Source of the DNA: Hymenobacter polaris
GTDB lineage: Bacteria; Bacteroidota; Bacteroidia; Cytophagales; Hymenobacteraceae
DNA length: 64,000 nt
Direction: 5' to 3'
Assembly: GCF_012927305.1 (NCBI RefSeq)
Contig: NZ_JABBGH010000002.1
Coordinates: 310,001-374,000, forward strand
The notes under the pieces were generated by a model, which saw nothing but the letters and a program-made list of their open reading frames with translations, was not told the DNA's origin and did not search any database. Position 1 is the first letter of the stretch. Each line of letters begins with the position of its first letter. Of this stretch, positions 8,660 through 19,003 are shown piece after piece. Both the position numbers and the translations under genes were made by a program.

Positions 8660-10234
8660 ATGAAATATTTATACTCCGCTGGCTTGCTGCTGGCAACTCT
8701 GGCAGCGCCCGTACTGGCTTCAGCGGCCCCTTTCCAGCCCAATAATATTGTGGTAGCGCGCGTGGGCGATGGCTCGGCGGCCCTCACCACGGCGGCTACG
8801 GCGGTGTTTCTGGATGAGTACACCCCCGCCGGCCGGCTGGTGCAGTCGGTGGCGCTGCCTACGTCCATCACCGGCAATAACTTTCCGCTCACCGCCAACG
8901 GCACGCTGACCAGTGAGCTAATTCTGACCCGCTCGGCCGACGGCCGCTACCTGGTGCTGACCGGCTACGGCACCGCGCCGGGCACGACCGTATTCAACTC
9001 GGCAGCTACCGACGTGGCGCGGGTTATTGCCCTGATTGGCGCCGATGGCAGCATTGATACCAGCACCAGTCCCGGTGCCGATGCCTTCGACGGGGCCAGC
9101 ATTCGGGCGGCGGTGACGGCCGATGGCAGCAGCTTCTACAGCGTGGGTAGCGCCTCGGGCGTGCGCTACCAGGCGTTTGGCACCGACACCAGCACGCCGC
9201 TGGCCCCCGCCCCCGCCAGCGTGCGCGCCATTGGCATCGGGGCTAATAATAACCTCTACCTGGCCACCACCACCAGCCCCTACCTGGGCCTAAGCCAGGT
9301 GGGTACGGGGCTGCCCACGGCTGCCAGCACGGTGGCAGTGCTGCCCGGCTTTGCGGGCGCCACGGACAGCAGCCCCAACAGCTTCTACTTTGCCGACCTG
9401 AGCGCCGATGTGCCAGGCGTGGACGTAGTATACGTGGCCGACGACCGCACCACGGCGGGCGGCGGCATCCAGAAATGGAGCTTGGTGAACGGCAGCTGGG
9501 TGCTGAGCGGCACCATTGCCGGCTCGGCCAGCACAGCCGTGCGGGGCCTGGGCGGCCGCACGGTGGGCACCACCGTGACGCTGGCTGCCACCAGCGCCGG
9601 GGGCTTGTTTGTGCTCACCGATGCGACGGGCTACAACGTGGCGCCCAGCGTGGTAGCCCTGCCAACCGCCGTGGCCACCCCCGGCACCAACAAAGCCTTT
9701 CGGGGAGCAGCCATGGCGCCGGTAGTGCTGGCGCCCACCATCACCAGCTTCACGCCCGCTACGGGCGCGGTGGGCACCACCGTCACCATCACGGGCACCA
9801 ATTTTACGGGGGCCACGGCCGTGAGCATTGGCGGCCAAGCCATTAGCGGCTACACGGTAGTGTCGGCTACTTCCATTACGCTGGTGGTGCCCGCCAGCGT
9901 AGCCGCGAGTGGCCCGCTCACCGTCGTCACGCCCGGCGGCACCGCTACCAGCACTACCTCGTTTAGCCTGGCGCTAGCCGCGGCCGCCAGCCAGGCACTG
10001 CCCGGCCTGGCCCTCTACCCCAACCCCGCCACCGACTACGTGCAAGTAAGCTTGCCGCAGCCGGGCGCCGCCACCGTGGCCCTGCGCGACCTGACGGGCC
10101 GGCAAGTGCTGGCCCCGCAGGCCCTGCCCGCCTCGCAGCGCCTGCGCCTGCCGGCCAGCCTGGCCGCTGGCATCTACCTGCTAGAGGTGCGCCAGGGCTC
10201 AGAAACCGCCGTGCGCCGCATCGAGAAGAAATAG
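8660..10234 (+). CDS. Secreted T9SS-sorted protein with IPT/TIG domain
   Basis: A 524-residue exported protein. The signal peptide is residues 1-22 (LLLATLAAPVLASA). Residues about 25-350 form a propeller-like body with repeated SADGRYLVLTG and TADGSSFYSVG turns. An IPT/TIG immunoglobulin-like domain spans about 357-435 (PTITSFTPATGAVGTTVTITGTNF). The last 75 residues (LYPNPATDYVQVSL to GIYLLEVRQGSE) are a type A T9SS C-terminal sorting domain with the YPNP and G-Y-L signatures. The protein should cross the outer membrane by T9SS and be attached to the cell surface or released. Function is otherwise unknown. A terminator follows 32 bases after the stop. Confidence 0.85.
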   Translation: MKYLYSAGLLLATLAAPVLASAAPFQPNNIVVARVGDGSAALTTAATAVFLDEYTPAGRLVQSVALPTSITGNNFPLTANGTLTSELILTRSADGRYLVLTGYGTAPGTTVFNSAATDVARVIALIGADGSIDTSTSPGADAFDGASIRAAVTADGSSFYSVGSASGVRYQAFGTDTSTPLAPAPASVRAIGIGANNNLYLATTTSPYLGLSQVGTGLPTAASTVAVLPGFAGATDSSPNSFYFADLSADVPGVDVVYVADDRTTAGGGIQKWSLVNGSWVLSGTIAGSASTAVRGLGGRTVGTTVTLAATSAGGLFVLTDATGYNVAPSVVALPTAVATPGTNKAFRGAAMAPVVLAPTITSFTPATGAVGTTVTITGTNFTGATAVSIGGQAISGYTVVSATSITLVVPASVAASGPLTVVTPGGTATSTTSFSLALAAAASQALPGLALYPNPATDYVQVSLPQPGAATVALRDLTGRQVLAPQALPASQRLRLPASLAAGIYLLEVRQGSETAVRRIEKK

Positions 10235-10266
10235 CCGGGCCCTAGGCCCCTCGGCAGCCCCAAAGC

Positions 10267-10301
10267 AAAGGCCCCGTCCACTTAGTTGGGCGGGGCCTTT
10301 T
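10267..10301 (+). terminator. Rho-independent terminator after the IPT/T9SS gene
   Basis: A GC-rich stem pairs AAAGGCCCCG (10267-10276) with CGGGGCCTTT (10291-10300), with two more C-G pairs inside, ending in a short T-run. It is placed 32 bases after the stop at 10234. The A-tract on the left could let it work weakly on the other strand as well. Confidence 0.8.
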
Positions 10302-10408
10302 GCGTGGTAAGGGGCCTCGGGGCAGCCGTAGTGAGCAGGCAGTGGTTAGGGAAAGAGGTACTTGCTTGGTCACGCGCGCAAGGCGACTACTTAAAAGTGT
10401 CAAGGTCT

Positions 10409-10498
10409 GGGTAGGGCGGGGCTTGCCCCCGCCCGCCATCGAACGACAATCGTTGAACTGGCGCGGCCGCCGGGCAGGGGCGAGCCCAGCCCCTACCC
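10409..10498. repeat. GC-rich imperfect palindrome (REP-like)
   Basis: In the gap between the T9SS genes, GGGTAGGGCGGGGCTTGCCC at the left and GGGGCGAGCCCAGCCCCTACCC at the right are imperfect reverse complements flanking a centre that itself pairs (GAACGAC with ATCGTTGAAC). The whole unit spans 90 bases. It looks like a dispersed extragenic palindrome; it is not placed like a normal terminator. The rest of the 10,302-10,600 interval shows no gene. Confidence 0.6.
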
Positions 10499-10603
10499 GG
10501 AATGTGGATGCGCTGTAAATTACTTACAGCAAGCACCCTAGGCCCTGCGGCGCTCGCGGCCAGCTGGCAAAGGCCGGTGGCTGATTTACTGGTGGCTAGC
10601 AAC

Positions 10604-10644
10604 AAAAAAGCCCCGGCCGCACCTGTGGGCGACCGGGGCTTTTT
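10604..10644 (-). terminator. Terminator of the 2695-residue surface protein gene
   Basis: AAAAAGCCCCGG (10605-10616) pairs with CCGGGGCTTTTT (10633-10644) around a 16-base loop. On the minus strand the stem ends in a T-run. It lies 15 bases beyond the stop codon of the giant gene. Confidence 0.85.
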
Positions 10645-10658
10645 AGGGGAGGCCAGGG

Positions 10659-13600
10659 CTACTCTACCAGCACCTTGGTGGTGAGCTGCTGGCCGTCCAG
10701 CGCTTGCCAGGTGGCGAAGTAGAGGCCGGGGGCCAGCGGCTGGCGGGGCTCCAGCGTGACCTCGGCCGTGCCGGGGGCGGCGGCTTGGCGCAGCACCAGG
10801 CGCCCCACGTTGTCGAAGAGCTGCACCGTGCCGCCGGGCGTGGGCAGGCCTAGGGCCTGCAGCTGGAAGCGCTGGCTAGTGGCCGCTACCGGGTTGGGGT
10901 AGGCCACTAGCGAGGCGGCTACGGCCTGGCTCTCGAAGTGCACGGCCACCGCGGCCGAGTACGTGAAGGTGCCGTCGCGGTCTACCTGCTGCAGGCGGTA
11001 GTAGCTCAGGCCCGGCAGCGGGGCGGCGTCGAGGGTGGCGTAGTCGTGGCGGTTGGCGCTGCTGCCCAGGGCCACCACGCGGGTGAGCTCGGCAAAAGTG
11101 TGCCCATCCGGCGAGCGCTGCACCACGAAGTAGGCGCTGTTCTTTTCGGAGGCCGTAGTCCAGGCTACGCGCACGGCCGAAGCCTGGCGGGTAGCCGTGA
11201 ACTGCACCAGCTCGACGGGCAGCGGCGCCGGCGTGAGGGGGTTATCGACCTTGTTGGTCGAGGCCAGGGCGAAGAACGAGTTGCTGGTAATGACGGAGGA
11301 GGCGTCGCTAGTAGGGGCCGACACCACGTAGCCGCGCGGCGCCTCGGGCGAGAACACCCCGCTGCCGCCGGTGGTGGTCCAGGGGCCGCTGGTGCCGCTC
11401 GACTTCGCCACGCGCAGGTTGCCCGGCACGTACACTTGCTCGTCTACCGCGTCGGTGTTGAAGCTGAGCTGCACCGTGGGATTGTCGATGCTGCCCGACT
11501 GCAGCTGCACGCGGTAGTAGCGGTTGGACGACATGTTGGACATTGTGCCGTCGAGCGGGCCTTGGGGGGCGCTGTTAAAGATTTCGGTAAGCACCACCGG
11601 GCTGCTCGAATTGGTGCCCTGCGGCACGATGGTAATCGGGCGGTAGCGCCCGCCCAGGCCCACCGGGAACGTGCGGATGCTGTTGGCGGTGTTGGGCAGG
11701 GCCATGGCCAGGCGCCCGGCCACGTAGGTGGTGGAGCTGGCGCCCACAATGGGCTGCACGTTTGCGTTGCTCAGGTTGACGATGTTGCTGGTACCCGTGT
11801 AAATCAGGCCGTTGCGCATCGTTAGCAAGTCGGCTACCGTCACGTTGGTGCCGTTGCCCAGGGAGAGGTTGCCCGCGCCGCCCTTCTGCAAGTCGAAGAA
11901 CGTGGTGGGGCCCGTCAGCGAGTAGTTGTTGTCGAGCAGCAGCTGCACCACGCTGGTGCCGGGCACGAAGCTGCCCGTGTTGAGGAAGTTGCCACGCAGC
12001 ACCATGTTGGTAGCCTTCGCCGTAAACGAGCTGGTGGAAGCTGCCAGCGCCGTGGGCTGGTTAACTTTACCCTGCGAGGTGGCGTTGCTCAGGTTGCTGA
12101 AGTTGCCCGCTACGCGCAGCGTATTGGGCAGGTTATCGGTGGCGGCGTAAACGCCCGAGTTCGTGAAGTTGCCCTGGGTGGTGATGTCGCCGCCGGCCGC
12201 GGTAAGCGTGCCACTGGCCGCGTTGGTCAGGTCACCGTTGACGAGCAGCTGGCCGGCGCCGGCATTGTAGGTGCCGCTGTTGTCGAAGGTAGTGCTCACG
12301 CTCAGGTTGCCGGTGCCTTTGTTGGCATTGTAGGTGCCGCTGTTGCCGAAAGCGGTGCCCACCACCACGTTGCCGGTGCCCAGGTTCACGGTGCCGGCGT
12401 TGGCGAAGCTCGTGCCCACGTTAAGCAGGCCGGCCCCCAGGTTGAGGGTGCCCGTATTGTTGAGGAAGGCCCCGGTAGTCAGTGGGCCGTCGCCCAGGTT
12501 AAAGGTACCCCCTAGGGTGGCCCCGCTCGTGGCCGAGGTCAGGGTAATGCTCTGGTTGGTGAGGTTGTTAACCGTCGTGTTGGCGGCCACGGTCAGCGCG
12601 CCGTTGATGGTCAGGTCCAAGTTGCTGAGCTGCTTGGCGTTGCCACCCGAAAACGTCAGGTTGTTGTACGTGTCGCGGGCGGGCAACTGCACGGCGCCGC
12701 TGTAGTCCACGGTGCCGCCATCGGCCAGCATGAAGGCCGAGTAGTTGCCGGCCGGAAACAGCGCCGAGCCAATGCGTACGGTGCCGGTGCCCGTCACGGT
12801 GTTGAAGTTGTTTGCCACGCCGGTGCTCAGGTCCAGGGTGCCCAGCAGTTGCAGCGTGGCCGCGCCCCGGCTCGAGCCATTCGCGTTGATAAGGTGTCCG
12901 CTGCGGATAACCACGGGATTAGCCAGCGTAGGCGTGCTGTTGAAAGTTGGCAGCGGGTCCGAGCCATCCGAGTTCGACGTCCACGCGGCCGCGTTATCCC
13001 AATTGGCGCCGCCCGCCTGGCCGGCCGTCGAGTTGCGGCTGTAGAAGGTGGGTACCAGGCCAAACTCCGTCGTTTCGCCGCCCGTGTAGTCACCGTCGAT
13101 GCTGCCGGAAGTGCCCGTGTAGCCGTTGTTGCTCAAGGTATTGGCGGCGGCATCGTTCGTGCTGGCTGTAATGCCGCCTAGGGGCGTCCAGGCGCCTTTG
13201 TAGAAGCGGCCCACCTTGTAGGTGGTTTCGTCGCCCTTCACGTCATTGTCGCCGTAGGTGAACTGCTGGTTCACCGTGGGGGAGTTGAGCGTGCTGCTTA
13301 CCTTCCAGTAGAAAGAGATTTTATTGGTGCCGGAGCCGGTGGTCGAGGGGTGAGCCAGGTCGATGGGCTGCACGGTTACCAGGCCGGCGGCGGAGCTGCC
13401 GCCCGTCACGTTCAGCACGACGGGCGTGTACTTGGCAGCGGCCCCCACCGGGAAGGTGAAGTTGAGCGTGCCCGCCGGGTAGCTCTTGCGCAGCCCCAGG
13501 TCGGCCACAATGCCGTTGGTGCGAATGAAGCGCGCGGCCGAGAAGCCCGTGATGGCGCCGGCGGCCGGGTTGCTCAGCCACAGCAGGTTAGAGCCGATGG

Positions 13601-16600
13601 TGAGCACGCCGCTGGTCATCGTCAGCACGCCCGTGATTTCCTGGTTGGCCAGGGTGGTGGCGCCCGCCGCGTTGTTCAGCACTACGTTGCCGAAGCGGCC
13701 GCGGTGGTTGCCGTCGAGGTTCTGGTTGGTGGTGCCGGCCAGCGTGAGGCTGCCGCTGCCGGTGCTGCTGTGGGTGGCCGTGTTCACCACGTCGCCCAGG
13801 GCGGTTAGCGTCTGGCCGTTGTCGGCCAGCGTGCCCTTGGCAATGGTGAGGGTGCCCACCACGCGAGCGTTGCGGTCTAGCTGCAGGGTGCCGCCGGTTT
13901 GGGCGTTGTTCACTACCAAGCCGCCAAAGACGGTGAGGTTGCCCGCCGGGCCCATCAGCTCCTGCACCACCGGGCCCAGGCCGGTGAAGGTAGTGGTTTG
14001 GGTGGCCGTGCCGGGCTGGAAGCCGCCGCCGCCGGTGCCCACCAGGCCCGTATTGGTCGAGGCGTTGTTGTTTACCAGATTTTGGTCGATGCTCAGCCCT
14101 AGGCTGTTGGCGTTGAAGAACGAGAAGTTGCTGGCAATGGTTAGCGAGCCCTTCAGGCGCAGCGGGTTCACGCCGGTGAGCAGGCCCGTATTGGTGCCGC
14201 TGCTGCTAGGGCCGGTTTCAACCTTTAAGTCGTAGAGGGGCACCAGCGACTCCACGCTGACCGTGAGGTTGCCGGTGGCGTTTTTGCCCAGTAGCACCGT
14301 GCCCGCCGTCACCACCGTCGAGTCGGGGCGCAGGTACAGGTCAGCGATGATGGTAGGCCGCGTGTTGGTACCGCGCAGGGCTAGGGTGCCCCCGCTCATG
14401 CGGAAGATGCTCTTGGGGCCCTGCACCTCAAACAAGCCGCGCTCGTTGTTTTGGTACACCTCGGCCCGCGCCCCGTCGATGCTCACAGTGCCGCCGCTTT
14501 GGTCGTAGCGCAGCGAGCCGCTGGTGTTGGCCGTGGTGCGGCGCACCTGCCCGTTCACGTAGAGGGTGCCGCCCGTGCCCACCCGAATGGTGGGCGCCCC
14601 GGCGCTGGCATACTCCAGGTCGTTGCCCAGGTTGCCGACGGCGCCCACGCTCAGGGTGCCTTGCAGCACTTGCAGCTGGCCCGCCAGCTTCAGGTCCGAG
14701 GGCGAGCTGGTGTTGTTAGCCGGGGTATTGGTGCTGGTGGTGGCGCCGCCGCCAGTGGCCACGGTCACGTTGGCACCGGGCGCATCCACGGTCAGGGCCG
14801 CGGCGTCGGGGATGGCGTAGGGCGAAGCAGCGTTGTGGATGGTGAGCGTACCCGTCGTTTTGGCGTAGCGCAGCGTACCGTTCACTAGGCCTAGCCAGTT
14901 GCTGGTGGGCGTGGTCAGGGTGCCAGCTACGTCCAGGTTGAGGGTGGCAGTTTGCCCTAGGCCCTTGTTCAGGGTCAGAGTGCTCAGGTCGGTGAGGGCG
15001 TTGGTAGTGGTGCCGGTGAAATTGGCATCCTGGGTGCCGCCAAAAGTCAGGCTGGCTGTGTAGAGGGTGGTGGTGCCCGTTTTCAAGTCCAGGGTGCCAT
15101 TGTTGGTCAAGGAGCCCCCTACGGTCAGGGCGTTGGCCACGGCCGTGCCGCTGGTCGCCACGTCGAAGGTAGCCCCGGCATCCACCCGCAGGTCGGTATC
15201 GAGGGTCAGGGTGCGGGCCGTGGCGTTGGCAAAGCGCAGGGTGCCGGCCTGCACGGCCAGCAGCGAATCGGCGCGCAGGTTGCCGGCGGCCCCGTTGCTC
15301 AGCAGCACCAGGCCGGGGTAAGTGGTGGTAGTGCCCCCTAGGGTGTTGGCCACGCCGGTTTTCAGTTGCGCATACACGCGCAGGTCCTGGCTGGGCAGCG
15401 TGATGGTGCGGCTCGTGCCCGCGTTCAGCCACAGGTTGCGGTACTGGTTGAGGGTGAGCGTGCCCGAAGCGGTGGGCACCGTAAAGTCTTGGGTGCCGGT
15501 AGTGTAGTACTCCACCGTGCCGCCGTTTTGCTGCAGAAACGAGCCGAAGTCGCCCCCCGGAAAGGTAACGGTAGCCGCGGATGAGCTTACGCGTAGGCGG
15601 CCCGAGCCACCCACTTTCGCATCGGGCAGGGCGCCGAAGTTGTGGCCCGTGGTCGTGCCCACGTCCATCACCGAGCCCCGGTCAATAACCAGCGAGCCCG
15701 ATTTGGCGTTGGCTTGCGTCACGGTCACGGTGTGGTAGAGCTGGCCGCTGGCCGAGCCAATGAACACCGGGTTATTGGAAGCGGGAATGCCGGAAGCCGC
15801 CGCCCCGTTGAAGCCGGCGGTGCTCCAGGTATTCTTGTCTTCCCAGTTGCCGCTGGCTACCCGGCTGTAAAAGGCGGTTATGGGACCGAAAGTGCTCGCT
15901 TGGCCGGCCGTAAACTCGCCCGGAAAATCATCGATGGCGCTAATTACGATGTCGGATACCGCGGCGCCCCGGTTGATGGTGCCGCTGTATTTAGTCCAGG
16001 CCGTGGGTAGGTAGCGGCCCGGCACGTAGCTGGTGAGCGAGGCGTTCGTGGGCAGGGCCGCGTCGGCGTTGGTCATGGTAAAGGTTTCGTACACCGAGCT
16101 GGCCGGAATGGTGCCGAAGCCAACGCTGCGCACCTTCCAGTAGTAGGCCAGCGAGTTGGTGGTGCTGGCCACGAAGGGGTTGCGCGAGCTAACGGGGCTC
16201 ACGCTCACTTGCCCAAACCTGGTGAGGGCGGCCGATGAAGCCAGGCGCAGCTCAATCGTAGCGGGCGCGTAGCGGGCTGTAGTGCCGGCCCCCGTGCCCA
16301 CTGGGTACAAAAAGGAGTCGCCCTTGCCGAAGGTGCGCTGCAGCCCCAGGTCGCTCTGGTTGCCAGCGGTTTGGATAAAGCAGTTCTTCGAGTAGGTATT
16401 GCCGGGGCCTAGGGCCAAGGCGCCGCTCAGCACGTTGGTAAGGGCTAGGCGGTTGGCGCCGATGGCCAGCAGGTTGTTGCTGCCCATGGTGAGCACGCTG
16501 GCCACGCTCATATTGGCGGTCATGGTCACGGCTACCGTGCCATCGGCGGCGGTGCTAAATAGCTTTAGGTTGCCAAATACGCCATTGTTGTTGCCGCTGA

Positions 16601-18746
16601 TGACCTGCCCGCCGCTGCCGGCCAGGGTGATGCTGCCCCCGCCGCCGCCGCTGGTGTGCGAGGCTGAGTTCACCATGTTGCCCAGCACGTTAATGGTAGC
16701 GCCCCCGTCATTCAGTACGCCGTTGAGCAGGCTCAGCGTGCCGGCGGCCGGCACGGTGTAATACGTAGCCGCGCCCCCTAGGGTCAGCGTGCCCGCCGGC
16801 TTGTCAATCACCCAGTTGTTGAAGGTATTGTCGGACGCGCCGATGGCGCCGTCGTTGGTTAGCAGCTGGTCTTGCCGGCCGCTGAAAGTAGTGGTGTTGC
16901 CGCTGGGCAGGTAGGTGCTGCCCGAGTTGATGATGAGTGAGCCTTGGATGGTAACGTTCTGCGCATTTGCGTCGAACGTGGTGGGGTTGGTGCCGTCTAC
17001 TAAGAAATTGTTGAGCACCGTCAGGGGCTGGGCCGTGTTAGTAGCCCCGCTGGTGTACTCCGAAGTAATGTCGGCCAGCATGGCCTTGCTGGTGGTACTG
17101 TTGGTGAGCGCGGGTTTCAGAATCGTTAAGTTCCACAGGGGCGCCGTAGTCAGGATGTTGCCATTGGTGTTGGTGTTGGGCAACTGCACTTCAATGCTAC
17201 CGCCCGATACAATGGCGTTGCTGGAGTTGATACCGATGTGGAGCAGGCCGGGGCAGTTGGCCGGATTGGCTACCCGCAGCGTGCCGCCCGACATGCGAAA
17301 CGACTGCGTGAGGTAGGGAATGGCAAAGCGGGCGAAGTTGGTAGTGGCCCCACTACCGGCGTAGGTGCCCGTGGCTTCGAACACGCCGCCGGTCATGATA
17401 AACGACCCCCGGTGGTTGGCAGAAGTGCTGGATGGCCGAAACTTATCGACCGTGGTCGTGCCACCTTCAATCAGCATCTGGCCGTCCTCGCGTACCACCA
17501 TGGCGTCGGAGGTAACGCTGATGAACGTGCCGGACGATATCCGGTAGGTGCCGTAGACCACAAAGGCCAGGGCAGTATTATTATTGACCTGGGCACCCGC
17601 TATCCACAGCGTCGGGCTGGTAGCCGATGAGCCTAGCTCGTAGTAGCCAGTGCCGGCGCCGGCGCCCGCAAACGAGCCACGGTGAATTCTAGACAAGTTG
17701 ATGTTGCCGCCCAGCTTGGTAACGCCATTTATGAGCGCCAATAGGCGCCCGTCGCCCGTGTGGCTCAGGCGCAGGTTGCCATCTCCCCGATTGCCCGAAG
17801 GCGCGGTGGTGCTGGTAGCTACCGTAGCCGTCACGTTCAGCAGCACCTGGCTATCAATACCCTTATCGACTTGCAGAATATCAAGGTCGGTCAGGCCATT
17901 GCAGGCAAAGTTGGCATCGGTAGCGCCCGTAAAATTGAGTAGGGCTATCTGGTCGTCGGTCTGCTGGCCTTTGGCGTTGGTGGTGGTGTTGTGCAGCCGC
18001 ACGGTGCCGTTGTTTACCAGGCTACCGCTCACGTTCAGCACGTGCGCGCCCGTTACGGCCGATACCCCTAGGGCCGTACCCACGCCCACCGTCACGTTGC
18101 CCAGGATGTTGAGCGTGCGGTTGGCGCTGGCCGTTTTGCCCAGGTTCATGGATATCAGCGGGGCGGTAGCCGTGGTGTTGGTGCGCGTCAGCGTGAGGCT
18201 GCCGGCCAGCGTCAGGGTGCTGTCGAGCTGGGCGGTGTAGGCGGTGGCGCTGGTATTGAGCAGGCGTAGGTTGTTGTACTGCCCCGTTTTGGGGATGGGC
18301 AGCGTGGCGGTAGTGGCCGACCAGTTGTAGAACTCGACCGTGCCGGTGCCCGCGTCGTCGAAGTTGTTGCCGTTGACCGGAATACGGGGGAAGTAGGGCG
18401 CCCCGATGCGCAGCGTGCCCTGCCCCCCTAGGCTGCGGAGCGGCGCAAAGGTGGCGCTGGCCGACGTTAGGTCGAGCGTCCCGCCCCGCTGAATGGTGAT
18501 GTTAAGCCCCGCCGTAGTGATGGCGCTGGTAACGCTCACCGTGAAGCTATTGGTAATGACTACGTTATTATACGTCGCATCCGGCACCCGCGCGTTGATG
18601 CTGGTAGAGCCCGTGGGGTCGGTGGTCCAGGTAGAAGCATCAGTCCAAGCGCCAGTAGTGCCGCCCCCATTGAATGTATATAATGTTTGGCCTAGGGCAT
18701 CACTGCCCCATAGCACGGATAATAGTACAATTAAAAATGTTTTCAT
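10659..18746 (-). CDS. Giant T9SS surface protein with three tandem beta-helix units (2695 aa)
   Basis: Signal peptide 1-20. The body has three long units, each opened by a Gly-rich W-x-x-x-x-x-W segment (TGAWTDASTWTT near the N-terminus, SGNWEDKNTWST and GGANWDNAAAWTS further on). Each continues with short beta-helix turns of the NNGTLNL type and ends in a module holding YPVG or FPVG plus A-RY-P and SYYWKV-like strands. The third unit carries short repeats such as FANAGTVNLGTGNVVVG and FGNSGTYNANKGTGNL. The end is PLPVELVQF, a fibronectin-like segment (WTTASEKNSAYFVVQRS) and a T9SS type A sorting domain starting at VAYPNP. It is probably a surface adhesin or fibre. It has its own terminator and an AT-rich upstream region. 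Confidence 0.85.
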   Translation of the reverse strand: MKTFLIVLLSVLWGSDALGQTLYTFNGGGTTGAWTDASTWTTDPTGSTSINARVPDATYNNVVITNSFTVSVTSAITTAGLNITIQRGGTLDLTSASATFAPLRSLGGQGTLRIGAPYFPRIPVNGNNFDDAGTGTVEFYNWSATTATLPIPKTGQYNNLRLLNTSATAYTAQLDSTLTLAGSLTLTRTNTTATAPLISMNLGKTASANRTLNILGNVTVGVGTALGVSAVTGAHVLNVSGSLVNNGTVRLHNTTTNAKGQQTDDQIALLNFTGATDANFACNGLTDLDILQVDKGIDSQVLLNVTATVATSTTAPSGNRGDGNLRLSHTGDGRLLALINGVTKLGGNINLSRIHRGSFAGAGAGTGYYELGSSATSPTLWIAGAQVNNNTALAFVVYGTYRISSGTFISVTSDAMVVREDGQMLIEGGTTTVDKFRPSSTSANHRGSFIMTGGVFEATGTYAGSGATTNFARFAIPYLTQSFRMSGGTLRVANPANCPGLLHIGINSSNAIVSGGSIEVQLPNTNTNGNILTTAPLWNLTILKPALTNSTTSKAMLADITSEYTSGATNTAQPLTVLNNFLVDGTNPTTFDANAQNVTIQGSLIINSGSTYLPSGNTTTFSGRQDQLLTNDGAIGASDNTFNNWVIDKPAGTLTLGGAATYYTVPAAGTLSLLNGVLNDGGATINVLGNMVNSASHTSGGGGGSITLAGSGGQVISGNNNGVFGNLKLFSTAADGTVAVTMTANMSVASVLTMGSNNLLAIGANRLALTNVLSGALALGPGNTYSKNCFIQTAGNQSDLGLQRTFGKGDSFLYPVGTGAGTTARYAPATIELRLASSAALTRFGQVSVSPVSSRNPFVASTTNSLAYYWKVRSVGFGTIPASSVYETFTMTNADAALPTNASLTSYVPGRYLPTAWTKYSGTINRGAAVSDIVISAIDDFPGEFTAGQASTFGPITAFYSRVASGNWEDKNTWSTAGFNGAAASGIPASNNPVFIGSASGQLYHTVTVTQANAKSGSLVIDRGSVMDVGTTTGHNFGALPDAKVGGSGRLRVSSSAATVTFPGGDFGSFLQQNGGTVEYYTTGTQDFTVPTASGTLTLNQYRNLWLNAGTSRTITLPSQDLRVYAQLKTGVANTLGGTTTTYPGLVLLSNGAAGNLRADSLLAVQAGTLRFANATARTLTLDTDLRVDAGATFDVATSGTAVANALTVGGSLTNNGTLDLKTGTTTLYTASLTFGGTQDANFTGTTTNALTDLSTLTLNKGLGQTATLNLDVAGTLTTPTSNWLGLVNGTLRYAKTTGTLTIHNAASPYAIPDAAALTVDAPGANVTVATGGGATTSTNTPANNTSSPSDLKLAGQLQVLQGTLSVGAVGNLGNDLEYASAGAPTIRVGTGGTLYVNGQVRRTTANTSGSLRYDQSGGTVSIDGARAEVYQNNERGLFEVQGPKSIFRMSGGTLALRGTNTRPTIIADLYLRPDSTVVTAGTVLLGKNATGNLTVSVESLVPLYDLKVETGPSSSGTNTGLLTGVNPLRLKGSLTIASNFSFFNANSLGLSIDQNLVNNNASTNTGLVGTGGGGFQPGTATQTTTFTGLGPVVQELMGPAGNLTVFGGLVVNNAQTGGTLQLDRNARVVGTLTIAKGTLADNGQTLTALGDVVNTATHSSTGSGSLTLAGTTNQNLDGNHRGRFGNVVLNNAAGATTLANQEITGVLTMTSGVLTIGSNLLWLSNPAAGAITGFSAARFIRTNGIVADLGLRKSYPAGTLNFTFPVGAAAKYTPVVLNVTGGSSAAGLVTVQPIDLAHPSTTGSGTNKISFYWKVSSTLNSPTVNQQFTYGDNDVKGDETTYKVGRFYKGAWTPLGGITASTNDAAANTLSNNGYTGTSGSIDGDYTGGETTEFGLVPTFYSRNSTAGQAGGANWDNAAAWTSNSDGSDPLPTFNSTPTLANPVVIRSGHLINANGSSRGAATLQLLGTLDLSTGVANNFNTVTGTGTVRIGSALFPAGNYSAFMLADGGTVDYSGAVQLPARDTYNNLTFSGGNAKQLSNLDLTINGALTVAANTTVNNLTNQSITLTSATSGATLGGTFNLGDGPLTTGAFLNNTGTLNLGAGLLNVGTSFANAGTVNLGTGNVVVGTAFGNSGTYNANKGTGNLSVSTTFDNSGTYNAGAGQLLVNGDLTNAASGTLTAAGGDITTQGNFTNSGVYAATDNLPNTLRVAGNFSNLSNATSQGKVNQPTALAASTSSFTAKATNMVLRGNFLNTGSFVPGTSVVQLLLDNNYSLTGPTTFFDLQKGGAGNLSLGNGTNVTVADLLTMRNGLIYTGTSNIVNLSNANVQPIVGASSTTYVAGRLAMALPNTANSIRTFPVGLGGRYRPITIVPQGTNSSSPVVLTEIFNSAPQGPLDGTMSNMSSNRYYRVQLQSGSIDNPTVQLSFNTDAVDEQVYVPGNLRVAKSSGTSGPWTTTGGSGVFSPEAPRGYVVSAPTSDASSVITSNSFFALASTNKVDNPLTPAPLPVELVQFTATRQASAVRVAWTTASEKNSAYFVVQRSPDGHTFAELTRVVALGSSANRHDYATLDAAPLPGLSYYRLQQVDRDGTFTYSAAVAVHFESQAVAASLVAYPNPVAATSQRFQLQALGLPTPGGTVQLFDNVGRLVLRQAAAPGTAEVTLEPRQPLAPGLYFATWQALDGQQLTTKVLVE

Positions 18747-19003
18747 GGAAAAAAATAGGCGTCAAATAAAGGAGAACTATAAGGGTAGGCGCAGCTCAAT
18801 AAATAATGATTACTAAGCTATGTGCAAATTTCAACCTGCTTTTTTGTTTTTTAATGGTGTTTCTCAAAGAAAAGTGAAATTGTTATTAAGTTAAAATGCG
18901 ATATTAGAAAAGTCATATTATAATTCATGTTAATTTGTTTATTAATAATTGTATTTTATCATTCTTCGGCTTCGTCGCTGCCGAGCGTGGGCGCTGTACA
19001 CCA
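18747..19003. promoter_or_regulatory. AT-rich upstream region of the 2695-aa surface protein gene
   Basis: About 250 bases that are much richer in A+T than their surroundings lie between the giant gene (start 18746, minus strand) and the terminator of the next one. It should hold the promoter of the downstream gene. No clear TTG-N20-TAnnTTTG match was found, so no exact site is claimed. Confidence 0.4.

Noticed and set aside
10302..10600. Small RNA gene in the interval with the GC-rich palindrome
   Set aside because: The palindrome is better explained as a dispersed extragenic repeat; no promoter or typical terminator pair could be assigned.
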